Of a stretch of 64,000 nucleotides of DNA, positions 1 to 10,554 are shown piece by piece. Numbering within the stretch: position 1 is the stretch's first letter; every line of letters starts with the position of its first letter. The stretch is from Ulva prolifera (Eukaryota > Chlorophyta > Ulvophyceae > Ulvales > Ulvaceae): positions 10,483,874-10,547,873 of the forward strand of contig CM041198.1 of assembly GCA_023078555.1 (NCBI GenBank). The letters run 5' to 3'. The position numbers and the translations under genes are program-made. The notes beneath the pieces are model-generated. The model saw only the letters and a program-made list of their open reading frames with translations. It was not told the origin of the DNA and ran no database searches.

Positions 1-14
1 CCTCATTTATGACA
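1..14 (-). repeat. 3' LTR tip of element A
   Basis: On the minus strand the purine run CTAGGGGAG (15-23) is followed by TGTCATAAATGAGG, which matches 12 of 14 bases at the start of the 5' LTR of the same element (8500-8513). The rest of this LTR lies outside the window. The purine run is the expected primer for plus-strand synthesis. Confidence 0.75.
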
Positions 15-19
15 CTCCC

Positions 20-1835
20 CTAGAGACTAATCTGGACTGGCATCAGATGAAGTCTCTTCCGAACATCCTTCAATGCAGGACCTGGTAACACCTTCGTGAA
101 GACATCAGCAAGCTGGTCTTTGGTCCCTACCCATTGCACTTGAATCTCGTCTGCCTCTACAAATTCACGGACCCTTAGGTGCCGCACTCGAATGTGTTTA
201 GACCTATCACTAGAGATTGGGTTGTTGGCTAGGGTATTCGCACTTTTATTGTCTCCCCAAAGCACAGGTTTTTCTGGACGAAGTTGCAGGTCTAACAACA
301 ACTGTTTAGCCCACATCAACTCGTTTGCTGCACTACTCATAGCGATCAGCTCAGCCTCAGTTGTATCACCAGCAGTGATAGGCTGTCGCTTCGACCTCCA
401 AAATACTGTGTTGCCATAGACCCTTAGGACTAGGCCACTCACACTTTTTAGGCCTTTGTCATTCGCGAAATCAGCATCCAAATAGCCTTCCAGCAAACAG
501 CTCTTTGATGAGCCCGCAAACACTAGATCTAGTTCCTTCGTGGACTGCAGGTATCTCAGTATATGTTGCACCGCTGGCCAATGCTCCTTTAAACTACACC
601 CCATATGTTTGGCCAAAACATTGCAGGCATAAGAAATATCAGGCCGCGTAACTACAGCAATATATTGGATGCCTCCTACAGCACTCATGAATCTAGCGTG
701 CTCAGCCTGGTCTGCTACCTCAAGTTCGGGATGATCCTTGGCACTCCTCAACTGTTGCCTTGGCACCAGCGGAGTCGGACTAGGTCTGCAATCTGCCATG
801 CTGAATTTCTCTAGCAGGTTCACTACTTTCTGCTGCTGAGATAGAGAGATGATCTTCTGCTTCCTATCCCTGGTGATTGAGGCACCTAGTGCCCACGACA
901 AGTCACCAAGGTCTCTACCTTCAAATGCTTTGAGAATCTGATCGATCAACTCCTTCAGGCCCGTAGACCGTCCAAAGATAAACAGATCATCGACCCACAG
1001 AAATATGAAATACCTACCAGTTTTTCTAACATACAGTGCTGGGTCTGAATGTGATCTCACAAAACCCATTTCACCTAGCAAACGTGCAAGGGCCTTGTGC
1101 CATTCACGTGCAGCCTGCTTCAATCCATACAAAGTCTTAAGCAATTTCCACACACGATTTGTACCGTCATTCAGGATAGGAGGCTGTTCAACGTAGACAG
1201 TCTCATTCATTACCCCATTCAGAAAGGCACACTGGATATCGACATGCTTCATTTCTAAGTCCTCTACTGCAGCGATCGAAAGCAATGCACGCAAAGTAGC
1301 ATAGCTCCCTACTGGAGCCCACGTTTCAAAGAAATCAATTCCCTCTTCTTGGGTAAAACCCCTGGCTACATACCGCGCCTTGTAACGCTGGATCTCCCCT
1401 GTGGGTCCCCTCTTTATCTTATAGACCCACTTACCAGAAATGGCCTTGGCCCCTACTGGCAGCTCAACGAGCTCATAAGTTCCGTGCTCGCTCAACGAAG
1501 TCACCTCCTCCTTCATAGCACCATGTCACTTCTCGGCATCTTCTCCAGCTAAGGCCTGTTTCCAAGGCGGGCTATCAGGATCAAAAGGCTTCCTCTTCTT
1601 AATGGCTGCAACCCGACGGGATGAACGTCGCTGGGCTGACTTACCGCCATCAAGCTCCCCATGCTTGGTCACCTCTGCACCAGTCACTGCACTGTCAGCC
1701 GTAGCCAACATGCCTGATCTGTCGGCAACCTTTGGTGCTACCGTCTGCTCACTCACTGTGCTATGCTCTATATCAACACTAGCTTCTACGACAGCAACAT
1801 CTGCATGTGGAATCAAGCGCTTGCGTACAAGCGGG
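20..1835 (-). pseudogene. pol: Element A pol, 3' part: RT and RNase H
   Basis: Continuation of the A polyprotein after the B insertion. A basic linker is followed by the copia RT core (motifs ISGKWVYKIKR, YKARYVARGFTQ, DIQCAFLNG, YGLKQAAREWHK) and RNase H (DADFAND, GDTTEAELIAM, ADVFTK). The RT active site reads FLWVDDLFIF, with W in place of the usual Y. An in-frame TGA at 1526-1528 stands where a TGG tryptophan codon fits the reading, so the frame is broken between linker and RT. Only the region from the methionine near 1516 stays open. This is a dead retrotransposon gene. Confidence 0.88.
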
Positions 1836-1868
1836 TGTCACAATGCATGAGCCTGCGGGCAGTAGTGA

Positions 1869-3597
1869 GACAGTTGTAGCTGCTATTGATGTTTCAACTT
1901 GCGATCAGGACACATCAGCCGCGGCTGACTGTGGAGTGTCCTGTGCAGGCCTGAAGCCTCAGCATGTGGAGTCTGGTGAGCAGCAGAATGCTCAGCGTCG
2001 TGGGTCGCGCAGAGCAGCTGCCGCCAGGAAGCCGAAGCCTTCTGACCCTGATCTACCTTCTATGAAGGAAGGACTCGCGGGTCCGGACAGGGATGCTTGG
2101 CTGCGTGCCATGCAGGAGGAGGTGGAAGCACTGGGTGAGCACGGGACTTTTCAGTTGTGCTATCTGCCTGCGGGTAAGAAAGCGATCTCGGGCAAGTGGG
2201 TGTTCAAGATCAAGCGCGGACCCGCTGGTGAGATTCAGCGGTACAAGGCACGATATGTAGCTCGTGGTTTTTCTCAGGTAGAAGGAGTAGACTTTTTCGA
2301 GACCTGGTCCCCTGTTGGTAGTTACGCGACACTGCGTGTGTTGCTGTCTATAGCCGCTCAGGAGGATTTGGAGATTAGGCATATAGATATACAATGTGCT
2401 TTTCTGAACGGTGACCTGGAGGAAGAGGTTTTCGTTGAACAGCCCCCGTACTTTACAGACGGGACAGCACGTGTATGGAAGTTGCATAAGACTCTGTATG
2501 GCCTGAAGCAAGCCGCTCGCGAGTGGCATAAAGCTTTAGTAAAGGTCTTGGCTGAACTGGGATTTGTGTGCGCACAGAGTGATCCCGGACTGTATGTCAG
2601 TAAAACCAATCGGTGCTTTATTTTTCTGTGGGTGGATGACTTATTTATTTTCAGTTGCTCTGCGGGGCTGCAGGAAATAATCACTGTTATTCTCACAAAA
2701 TTTGAAGGCAGAGATTTAGGTGACCTGTCTTGGGCACTTGGCACTGAGATCACGCGTGATCGAAAAGCCAAAACAATCACAATGACACAACGTAACAAGA
2801 TCCAGAACTTGCTGGAAAAGTACAGCATGTCTGACTGTCGTAAATCTCCCACTCCATTAGTGCCGCGGCAACAACTAAGGAGTGTGAAAGAGCATCCTGA
2901 CCTGGAGAAAGCCAGTGCTGCTGAGCATTCCAGGTTCATGAGTGCTGTAGGAAGCATCCAGTACATTGCAGGAGTGACACGACCTGACCTGAGCTACGTG
3001 GCACATGCCCTGGCCCGGCACATGTCTAGTAGTCTGAAGGAACATTGGTCTGCCGTGCAACACGTTCTGAGATACCTGCAGTCCACGAAAAATCTAGGAA
3101 TAAAATTTGTAGGCTCTGAGGGACATGGGTGTTTGCTAGAAGCTTTTTCGGATGCAGATTTTGCGAACTCTGCTGATCTGAAAAGCGTGTCTGGTATGAT
3201 TATTCGAGTGTATGGGAACTCTGTTCTCTGGCGTTCGAAGAAGCAGAGTATAGTGGCTGGGGATACAACAGAGGCTGAACTCATTGCGATGAGTGCAACA
3301 GCCAACGAGTTGATGTGGGTGAAGCAGTTGCTTCTCGACCTGAAGCTCGTCCCATATAAGCCAACTCTGTGGGGTGATAATAAGAGTGCCAATATCTTGG
3401 CTGTTAATGCTGTGTCCACTGACAGATCCAAGCACATTCGTGTGCGGCACTTGCGAGTGCGGGAATATGTCCAGATGGATGAACTTAAGGTAGCATGGGT
3501 TGGCACTGTCGATCAGTTAGCAGATGTGTTTACTAAAGTGCTGCCCGGACCTGCTTTGCTAGAAGTTCGTAATAAACTCCAGCTAGTGGAGACGTAG
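1869..3597 (+). pseudogene. pol: Element B pol remnant: RT and RNase H
   Basis: About 575 residues open from the deletion join to the natural stop TAG at 3595-3597. Contains the low-complexity linker, then RT (AISGKWVFKIKRGP, YKARYVARGFSQ, DIQCAFLNG, FLWVDDLFIF near 2629) and RNase H (DADFANSADLKSVSG, DTTEAELIAMSA, GDNKSAN, DQLADVFTKVLPG). No stop interrupts RT or RNase H, but the start, gag, protease and integrase are gone. The element could only have moved, or could only move, with help. A polypurine tract GGGGGAG follows directly before the 3' LTR. Confidence 0.9.
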
Positions 3598-3614
3598 CAG
3601 GGTTTATGGGGGAG

Positions 3615-3974
3615 TGTCACAATGCATGAGCCTGCGGGCAGTAGTGTGGTGACAGGTGCACCCATGCACGGACGATCCGCGGATCCAGTGTAGGGGTAAG
3701 CCGCCAGTCGGGATTGTCTCGATGTAGCGGGAGAGATCCCGCGAGGGTTTCCCGTCGTAACCTTGAGTGTTGTGTATTCAGTGTGCATATATGGATATGC
3801 ACACTGAGATCTGTAACCATTCTCATTACTGTCTTACGGTACTAGCACTTATCTCCTCTTACGCGTTTCCTCGGTTCTACCTCTGTGCGCAGCAGGTATG
3901 GAAACGCTGGCTGACCTGATGTGACCTGAACTGAGACTCCGCGTCCGACCTGCAAGCTGTAACGGTTTCTGACA
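3615..3974 (+). repeat. 3' LTR of element B (360 bp)
   Basis: Begins TGTCACAATGCATGAGCC after the purine tract and ends TTTCTGACA. It carries a nearly uninterrupted inverted repeat at 3779-3806, CAGTGTGCATAT and its complement separated by ATGG. This is a good copy of the family LTR and was used as the reference for the others. Confidence 0.9.
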
Positions 3975-6900
3975 GCGGGTTCCATTTGTGTCTAACTGGG
4001 GCCGAGTGCGCTTCCTGCCCTTGGGCATCAGCAGCAGTGTCATGCAAATCAAAACTAACTTCTTTAGCAAGATGCATAGACTCCCCAGCGACAGGTGAGT
4101 TTGGGGCCGGACTTACCTCTCCCCTGGAGATAAATCCACCCAGATGCTCGCGCATGTAGTCCATCCCATACTCCAAGCTGATCCCGCCGCGGCAGAGCTG
4201 GGTTGATGTTGTATTTCCATGTCGCGGACACTCACCTCATCTACTCTGCCAGAGTCGCCGGCGAGAGATCTCCCCGGAGATGTGAAGCTCTTCGCCCTCT
4301 GGCTGTTGTGTGCGGCCGATGGCGACATGTCGATGTTGGAGTGCTCAAGCTCCCGAAAGCGGTCGTCGTTGGAGTGATTGTTGACGCACTCGATGTTCTC
4401 ACCTGGCTGGAGGTGCAAATCAGCAGCACCTTGGCGTAGCTCCTGACTACGCACTACCGCATGGACGTTCTCCACTACCTCTGGAGTTGTCTGTCTAGTC
4501 TTCCGCTGTAGCTCCCCTGAACCGAGGTCATCCCCCAGCTCCGGAACTACATGCTCAAACTCTGCGGCCAGGCTATCGTCGATGTACTCCGAATCATGCA
4601 GGTCAACAAGATTCTTGCCTATGGCCATCCCGTCAAAATTATACTCAGCAGCGCCGTGCACTTGTATGTACTGCTTGCGAGCAGCAACTGCATCGACATC
4701 TGACAACGGGGGCGCGTACACCTTTTCCGCCATCTCGGGCTGGAATTTTAGTTTCTCAACAACACTCCTAGTCGCTGACGGCATGAGCCCTATCTCCACG
4801 CTATCGAATTTCTTGATGTACTCACGCAACATCGCAGCGCTATACACCATCTGCCGCACTTCAATCACTTTGCCGCCCCCCGGTACGGACAGGTAAACCC
4901 TATTCATGTGTGGGCCTTGACCCGGGCCTACCCACACAGCGTTTGCTCCCCTAGCGTCTAGTCTGCGTAGATGCTGACCATTCTGATAGAAATACACTGG
5001 CAAACCCCATGGGCGCATCTGCTCTACAAGCAGTTTGAATCGTTCAAGATTCAATGATCTCCCGTAGAAGACCATATACGGGACCACAAGTCGGAAATTA
5101 GTGTTTTCCCGGAGTCTTTTGCAACGCTCACTTTCGCCACGCTTTGCCTTTGCCGTGATCTCTTCTTCTGTCATAAGCTTATCACCTTCAGCTGGAGCAG
5201 GCTTGTTACTCACACCTTTCGATTTCACTGCGAGCACTCTACTTCTATTAGCTCTACTGAGATTTTCGATCGCATTGGACAAATTCTTGTTTATGAACTT
5301 TTTCTTTTCACGAGCCATCAAAGCAGTGCTAGGCACAAGATTAGTGCAATGGTTGACACACATCGCCCCCTCCGGCCATAGCCGGCGGGGTAGATCGGTG
5401 GGGAGAATTGCAGCACGCATTTTGTCAGAGGTGACACCACACGTACGCTCTGCAATACCATTGCCCTCATGGTGCCCAGGAGCACATGTTTCCCAAGATA
5501 TTCCGTTCTCCGAGAAATAATCTTGGATATTGTGACCCTCAAACTCTCCGCCGCGATCTCCGTGTACACCCCTGACTCTAGGTGTGATCTTAATGCCCTC
5601 ATCATCAACGAACTCATGCGGAAGAACACTAGACCGTATGTGCTCAATGATTTCAACTAGCAGCTGCGGCACTCTAGACTTCGCATCCATTGGACAAGCA
5701 AAACTGTAACGTGAATGCTCATCGACGACTATGAGAATGTACCGTGCTTTTCCTACCCCTACAGGCAAAATGGGACCCATAACATCAACATGCAGCCATG
5801 CACCTGGCCATTGGGCCTCATCATGTTCTACATTTGTGCCATGCTGATTGCTAGAGCCGGAATCATGGGAGGCTAGGCGACAACCGTGGCAGCGACCTAG
5901 ATTCTCCTTCACCACATCAGATTTAATTCCTAGACCCTTATACACCTCAGCTTTGGACATCATTTGCAGAATGCATATGCCCGTTTGCAGACTCAAATGT
6001 GTCAGAAATGTCGTGTTCAGCTTGGCAGCACCCGGAACATGTTGTGCCATGCCAATCAATGCAGCTATTCTGCAGAGATCGGCCTCGTCACTCTCGAGCT
6101 TTGCCACGGCATTGCTCGAGGACCACACACTAGGACTATTGACTTGCTCACCCCTTAGGATGGGCTTGCCCTTATCCGTCTCAATGAAAAGAACAGGTCG
6201 ATTCTTCGCGTCTGTGGATTGGTTAATCCTACCCTCCTTGTGGCCTAGGGCCTGGTCAGAGAAGCCTGGGATGATGACTATATCACCTCCCTCCGTGACG
6301 GCACGTGTTTGCAGGAAAATATTCTCATGCTTCAACTCCTCCGTAGACAAGATGTTGAAGGGGCATGCAGGGACATACAGACAACTCGGGATCTCTAGGA
6401 CTAATTCTTTCACATCACCACCCGTAGTCACATACGAACCTACTTTGAAACAAATTGTTCCTTCGCCCACGACAGGAATGTCCTCGTCACCGACAGGCTG
6501 GATGCACGGGATTCTCGATTTCCGCATGCAGCCGAATAGCTCAGGATTACGGATCACATGAGCTTGAGATCCACTGTCTATGAGAAAATTGCACAGCTCG
6601 CCCAGGCGGGCAACATCAACCATGCTGAATCCGTCACCTGGAAACTCCAGTGCAGCGACGGATGGGCCTCTGCCCCGTCCGCGTCCGCGTCCGCGTCCTC
6701 GTCCGCGGCCGGTGGTGTTGCCGCGAGGCTAAGCTGCCTGCTCAGAGAGGAACTTTCTGACCTCCGGATGGATATCCGGGCAGTCCTTCTGGAGATGGCC
6801 TGTCCTCTTGCACACGTAGCATGTGCGGGTCTCATTGGCAGCGACGGCAGCAACTGCAGGGCGCTGTGGCTATTGTGGGTTCCTACCTCTAGGGCCATGA

Positions 6901-7877
6901 TCACGCCCTGCCCCTTGGGGAGGTCCACAGGCATCTAATGCCCGTGCGTGATTCGTGATGGCAGCTATCTGAGTGAGGAAATCACGACCTCCTTGCTCAC
7001 TACGCAATGATACAAATTCCCGACCGAGAGGCTCGAACAGCTTGTTGCTAACCTGGTACTGAGCAGGTTGAGCACCCAAAGCAGTCAGCTGATTGACTAA
7101 GGACATAATGTATGTGCAGTATTCTTCTACCTGCGTGGCTCTATGTCCTTTGAGTACAGCACGGGAGAACCTATCCCACAGGGATCTGATCTCTGCCTCT
7201 TTGCTAGGCATATACTTGGCACGCAGTGCACTCCATACATCCTTAAGGGAGACAAACACACGGACATATTCTAAGTCCTGTGCTGGCAGTGCAAAGCATA
7301 CAACTGCCATTACCTTGTCATGAGTTGCAGTCTCGGGACCAGTAGGCAATTCTGTCAGAAGGTGATGAAGGCCATGGCCTTTGAGCCAGAGCTCAACACG
7401 AAACTCAAACGTTGAGAATCGTTCACCTTTACTAAAATCCCACTGTGGGGACTTCCCTTTGTCAATCGCGGGCTCACGGAAGTTCATAGATCTCATTGCG
7501 TCAACTATGGCATTAGCATCAACTAAGTTCGCATTCAGATGACTATTACCTGAGTCATCAGCTTCAGCCTGGGTCGTAGCACGCAGAGCTTCCGCCTCAG
7601 CCTCGGGAGCTTCACGAGCCTGTTCCGCGCGCGCGCGAGGAGCGCGAACATTGCTTGCTTCAACCCGAGCTTGCTCCGCCGTAGCGTTAGCAGCTTCAAG
7701 CTGAGAGGCAGCTTGTGCAGCTTGTGCACGTCTAGTACCAGCGGCTGGCCCATCAGCACGGCTAGCAGTGGGTACGACACCAGGTGCATCGCCCGAAGCG
7801 TGCAAGAGAGCAGCTTGCCTCTCAGCTTCGGCCGTAGCCTCAGCTTCAGGAGCAGCTTCCTCTTCTTGTGATGACAT
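3975..7877 (-). pseudogene. gag-pol: Element A gag, protease, integrase and linker
   Basis: From ATG at 7877 a Gag of 335 codons with an alanine/glutamate-rich N-terminal stretch runs to TAG at 6870-6872. The same frame continues through a CCHC zinc knuckle (CYVCKRTGHLQKDC, near 6780-6825), meets a second TAG at 6729-6731, then an arginine-glycine repeat. The protease motif IDSGSQAHV lies near 6570. The integrase has CHGC, VDVMGP, HGDRGGEF and an AER motif, the expected zinc-binding and DDE residues. The integrase frame stops at 4113-4115, while the sequence needed to join the downstream RT is in another frame (4176 down to 3980), so a frameshift lies near 4115-4176. Both TAG codons can be explained as CAG to TAG. 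Confidence 0.85.
6677..6708 (-). repeat. GCGTCC hexamer repeat in A gag
   Basis: Plus strand shows near-perfect copies of GTCCGC. On the minus strand it encodes alternating Arg-Gly after the zinc knuckle, a nucleic-acid-binding tail often seen in retroelement Gag proteins. Confidence 0.8.
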
Positions 7878-8141
7878 GGTCTACCTGCAGCGAGCGATTT
7901 GTTCTTTCGCGCGGGCAGCTTCGCCGGCCGGCCCATGGACCGTCACGATTAATATAATGTAAACCCCAGCCACTCAGTTCGCAATCAAACATGCGAATTA
8001 CTGATGTTGAGTATCATGCGGTTGATCTGGTCATATGACTGCACACTAAAGCAGCGCAGATGCCCTTGGGCATGCGCGGCCATATGATAACACCACTATT
8101 ACTCACAACGAATGAAACCGCGCAAACGTTCATCGATACCA
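7878..8141 (-). other. Element A leader and primer binding site
   Basis: Untranslated leader between the 5' LTR and gag. Directly next to the LTR the minus strand reads TGGTATCGATGAACG (8141 down), a primer site starting with the TGG that pairs with the CCA end of a tRNA. The first eight bases equal those of the primer site in the other copia family here. Confidence 0.7.
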
Positions 8142-8513
8142 TGATATAATCAAGGATCTATGCGCAACATTCATCAAGCTAACTAGTGGGCTGCAGAGCC
8201 GTTACCTGTGGAGCACTCAGGTCGTACGTCGGCCATGCACAGATCAGGGGATATACCTCAATGCAGTGAGGCAGTACATGAACCACGTAAGACTATACGA
8301 GCATGGCTACAGTAGACTTGGAGGCACATGGCTACATGCCACCGATGAGTCAAGTCTACGGCGGTCATAATCACATTGACCGCACACAATCCTCGCATGG
8401 ATTGTGCTCATGCATATGTCTTAACATAGCAGGAGTTGGGCCCGTGGCCACCGCGCTCATGTGCGTACTTGCACGTCATGCATTGTGTCCCTGGATGGAC
8501 CCGATTTATGACA
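8142..8513 (-). repeat. 5' LTR of element A (372 bp)
   Basis: Plus-strand ends are TGATATAATC next to the primer site and GATTTATGACA on the outer side. The outer end matches the 14 visible bases of the 3' LTR except for two. The outer flank is TTCCC; the partner duplication lies outside the window, so the boundary rests on the primer site and the LTR match. Confidence 0.7.
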
Positions 8514-8588
8514 TTCCCATGCAGAAGATATAAGGATTGGAACAGGGGGGTTGCATGTGCTGAGTCATGATCATGAGTGGAATCACAC
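8514..8588. other. Short spacer
   Basis: Flank of element A and tail of the next ORF. Nothing recognisable. Confidence 0.6.
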
Positions 8589-9122
8589 CTAAATGCGCTT
8601 GATGTGCTCGCCACCGTCCATTGTATTGGGGCGCTTGATCCGCCCGAGATGCCCGAAGATTTCCTTGCGCACTTCTGCCATGTAATTGACGTAGTTCTAT
8701 TGTTCATTCACATCCATCGGCATGTGCTCTGGAACTACAATCTTATCCGCTGACTGTTGAAGATCACCCAAAATGATTTCAGTCTCGCATGCATATGTTG
8801 CGACGGCACCTCGTCTTTCATAGAAGCCAGTGTAACACGGCTTGGCACGATACACGTCATACCCGACGTGCATTTGAGGACTGCCGTACGCATACTCAGC
8901 TAACCGCGCTAGCGTTATCCCGGCACGTGGACGCTTATGAGGTCCTACCTACTCAGCCCAATCTCCCATGAGCTGCCATATGCCCCGCTGCTCCTCCGTC
9001 ATCTGAATGGTGATCTGGGGCTCCGTGATGTAGTCAACGTCGGTCTTTTGCACTCTACGCGGGCGCGCGGAAATGTCTGGCTCCATGTCCGCATCAGTTC
9101 CGGTGCGTTTGCTCGAGCTCAT
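8589..9122 (-). pseudogene. Unrecognised ORF with two in-frame TAG codons
   Basis: From ATG at 9120-9122 the minus strand reads 177 codons in one frame to TAG at 8589-8591, broken only by TAG at 8949-8951 and 8697-8699. Composition between the stops is protein-like and charged (for example QITIQMTEEQRGIWQLMGDW, then MAEVRKEIFGHLGRIKR), with no run of rare residues. About 20 bases upstream lies TGGTATCGATGATT, like the primer sites of the LTR elements here, which would suit a gag gene of a further LTR element. No zinc knuckle or known Gag motif is visible, and no LTR ending in CA abuts the site. It may instead be a decayed host gene. Confidence 0.45.
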
Positions 9123-9140
9123 GGTTGTTCAAAGAACACA

Positions 9141-9154
9141 AATCATCGATACCA
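9141..9154 (-). other. Primer-binding-site-like sequence
   Basis: Minus strand TGGTATCGATGATT shares its first 11 bases with the primer site of element A. It lies just upstream of the 8589-9122 ORF. The adjoining bases (CGTAGCGG) lack the CA expected at an LTR end, so the assignment is weak. Confidence 0.35.
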
Positions 9155-9828
9155 CCGCTACGTCTGAGGATTTTTGAGAACAAATTAAAGCAGATACAAT
9201 CCCGTTGCAGTGTAATACCACAAACCTCTTAAAGTAAATATATCATTCTCAGGGTAACGCAATTCAAATATGATTACAAAAGAGCGAACGGGAGAAAGTA
9301 AACACTGAAACCGAATCTCATCCGAATAAACATCAACATCAACATACACTCACACACACACACGAACACTACAACCGCACTCACACCTCAGTCTGGCAAG
9401 ATCGCGTCCTCCATGATTCAAATATCTCCTGTGTAATCACCTACGCCACTGTTACTGGACATAGTGCGAGCAGCACATATCAAGTCTACATCCCAAATTC
9501 TGCACAATCATGACCTCACCTCATGGACACATCCCTTGTCGCCACGTATTCGCTGTATGCTTCAATTTTGCAAGCCATGCCACAAGCAGCAATACGTCTT
9601 GATATAGTCCCGGGCTGCCTTTATATTGTGCAACAAGTGCGGACTTGACACAGATCAAAGAGGATAATACAGTCCATGTGGATCATGAGATCCGAATGAT
9701 GCTCAACCCAATAGCTTGATCCTATACTGTGCTGTGCTACTTAATATGGGGGATGCCAATCCTCGACACCGCATACATTCACCCACATGGCACAGGTTGC
9801 ATATGTTCACATACATCGTGCCACACGA
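9155..9828. other. Intergenic, no gene recognised
   Basis: AT-richer stretch with a short CA repeat near 9349-9363. No reading frame here resembles a protein. It is the 3' flank of the AP-4 sigma gene and would hold its polyadenylation signal, which I could not identify with confidence. Confidence 0.6.
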
Positions 9829-10554
9829 CTAAGACTTCAAGGTCGTGCTACGTGTGGCATGAACAGGCAACTTGCTTAGCGGTGCTGTCACACTCTGTGG
9901 ATTCATATCCATCACGAATCCGGAACCTAGCGCTTCATCCAGGACAAGGTGTGCCTGCAAAGCGTACCAAGAACATTATGACAGCAAACGCCATGACAGC
10001 CAAACAGGCAGGGGAAGCAAGACGAGTACCGCACCAATGCTGAATTTATCATTATGTCGAGCTCAGATACATTTTCGAATGTCTTGTTCAGCATCTCGAC
10101 CAGACGGTGGATGAACTCCCAAACACAGAGTGGACTCTGAACAATGTGAAAGCTGTGTGCCTCACATACCATGTCGCCTATACCATTGAAGGCATACAAG
10201 TACAAGGTTTGCGATGCGATCGCACCTGAGATTTGTCAATACCCACGATGAAGAATAATGATGCATATCTTCTGTACACGATTGTGTACCCTTGATGTTG
10301 AATGAAATTCGCCTGCGTTACACGTCACCATGAACGCACCAACTGTTCAACAGGGAGGACCACATCACAGCAGCACAGACGGAGAGGTAGCATACATGAT
10401 CTATATCACGAGGCATGCACTTTCGAACGAGTTCATGTTCCATCATGCGGCGTCTGTGAGGATCGTCTTCCACATGTTGCATCCATTTTGAGAATCTGGT
10501 GTGGCCTTGTTTGTTTACCATGACGACAAATTTGACACCTTCAGGCACGTCCAT
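9829..10554 (-). CDS. AP4S1: AP-4 adaptor complex sigma subunit
   Basis: Four exons on the minus strand, 10554-10396, 10312-10226, 10136-10035 and 9954-9829, all joined in phase 0 by GT-AG introns of 83, 89 and 80 bp, give 157 residues. The start reads VKFVVMVNKQGHTRFSKW, close to the AP-4 sigma opening VNKQGxTRLSKY. Later come YRRYASLFFIVGID, WEFIHRLVEML and VSELDIM, then HLVLDEAL and TAPL, in the order and spacing of adaptin sigma chains. Sigma is the small core chain of a heterotetramer that sorts membrane cargo at the trans-Golgi network. The VNKQG, SELDIM and APL features favour AP-4 over AP-1, AP-2 or AP-3. The start at MDVPEG is the first ATG that gives the normal length. The stop is TAG. 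Junctions fit the family alignment without gaps. Confidence 0.85.

Larger units (their letters stand above)
1836..3974 (+). mobile_element. Element B: internally deleted copia element inside A
   Basis: Starts with TGTCACAATG, ends with TGACA, and is flanked by the 5-bp direct repeat GCGGG (1831-1835 and 3975-3979). Only the first 30 or so bases of the 5' LTR remain. They run straight into the internal sequence upstream of RT, and the join falls in the shared string AGTAGTG. Primer site, gag, protease and integrase are missing. The 3' LTR (3615-3974) is complete. The intact target duplication shows that the outer ends are genuine, so the loss is internal. Confidence 0.88.
1..8513 (-). mobile_element. 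Element A: old Ty1/copia retrotransposon, split by element B
   Basis: The element reads on the minus strand: 5' LTR at 8142-8513, primer site at 8128-8141, gag from 7877, then protease, integrase, RT and RNase H down to 20. The polypurine tract and first 14 nt of the 3' LTR lie at the window edge. The order gag-PR-IN-RT-RNase H is that of Ty1/copia. Its protein clearly differs from the other copia copies here, so it is a second family. It carries at least three in-frame stops and a frameshift and is dead. B (1836-3974) sits in the linker between integrase and RT; removing B plus one 5-bp duplication restores the local frame. Confidence 0.9.

Noticed and set aside
2994..3506. A 170-codon ORF opposite RNase H, repeated at 23482, 29286, 42554 and 58181
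   Set aside because: It is the complement of a strongly conserved sense gene. Recurrence in each copy follows from sense conservation, and it has no own start context or motif.
9349..9363. CA microsatellite as a regulatory element
   Set aside because: Too short and common to assign a role.
10163..10205. Stretch reading LYLYAFNGIGDM before exon 3 of AP-4 sigma
   Set aside because: It first suggested an AP-3 mu-like exon, but the exon at 10312-10226 fits the family better and this part then falls inside an intron.
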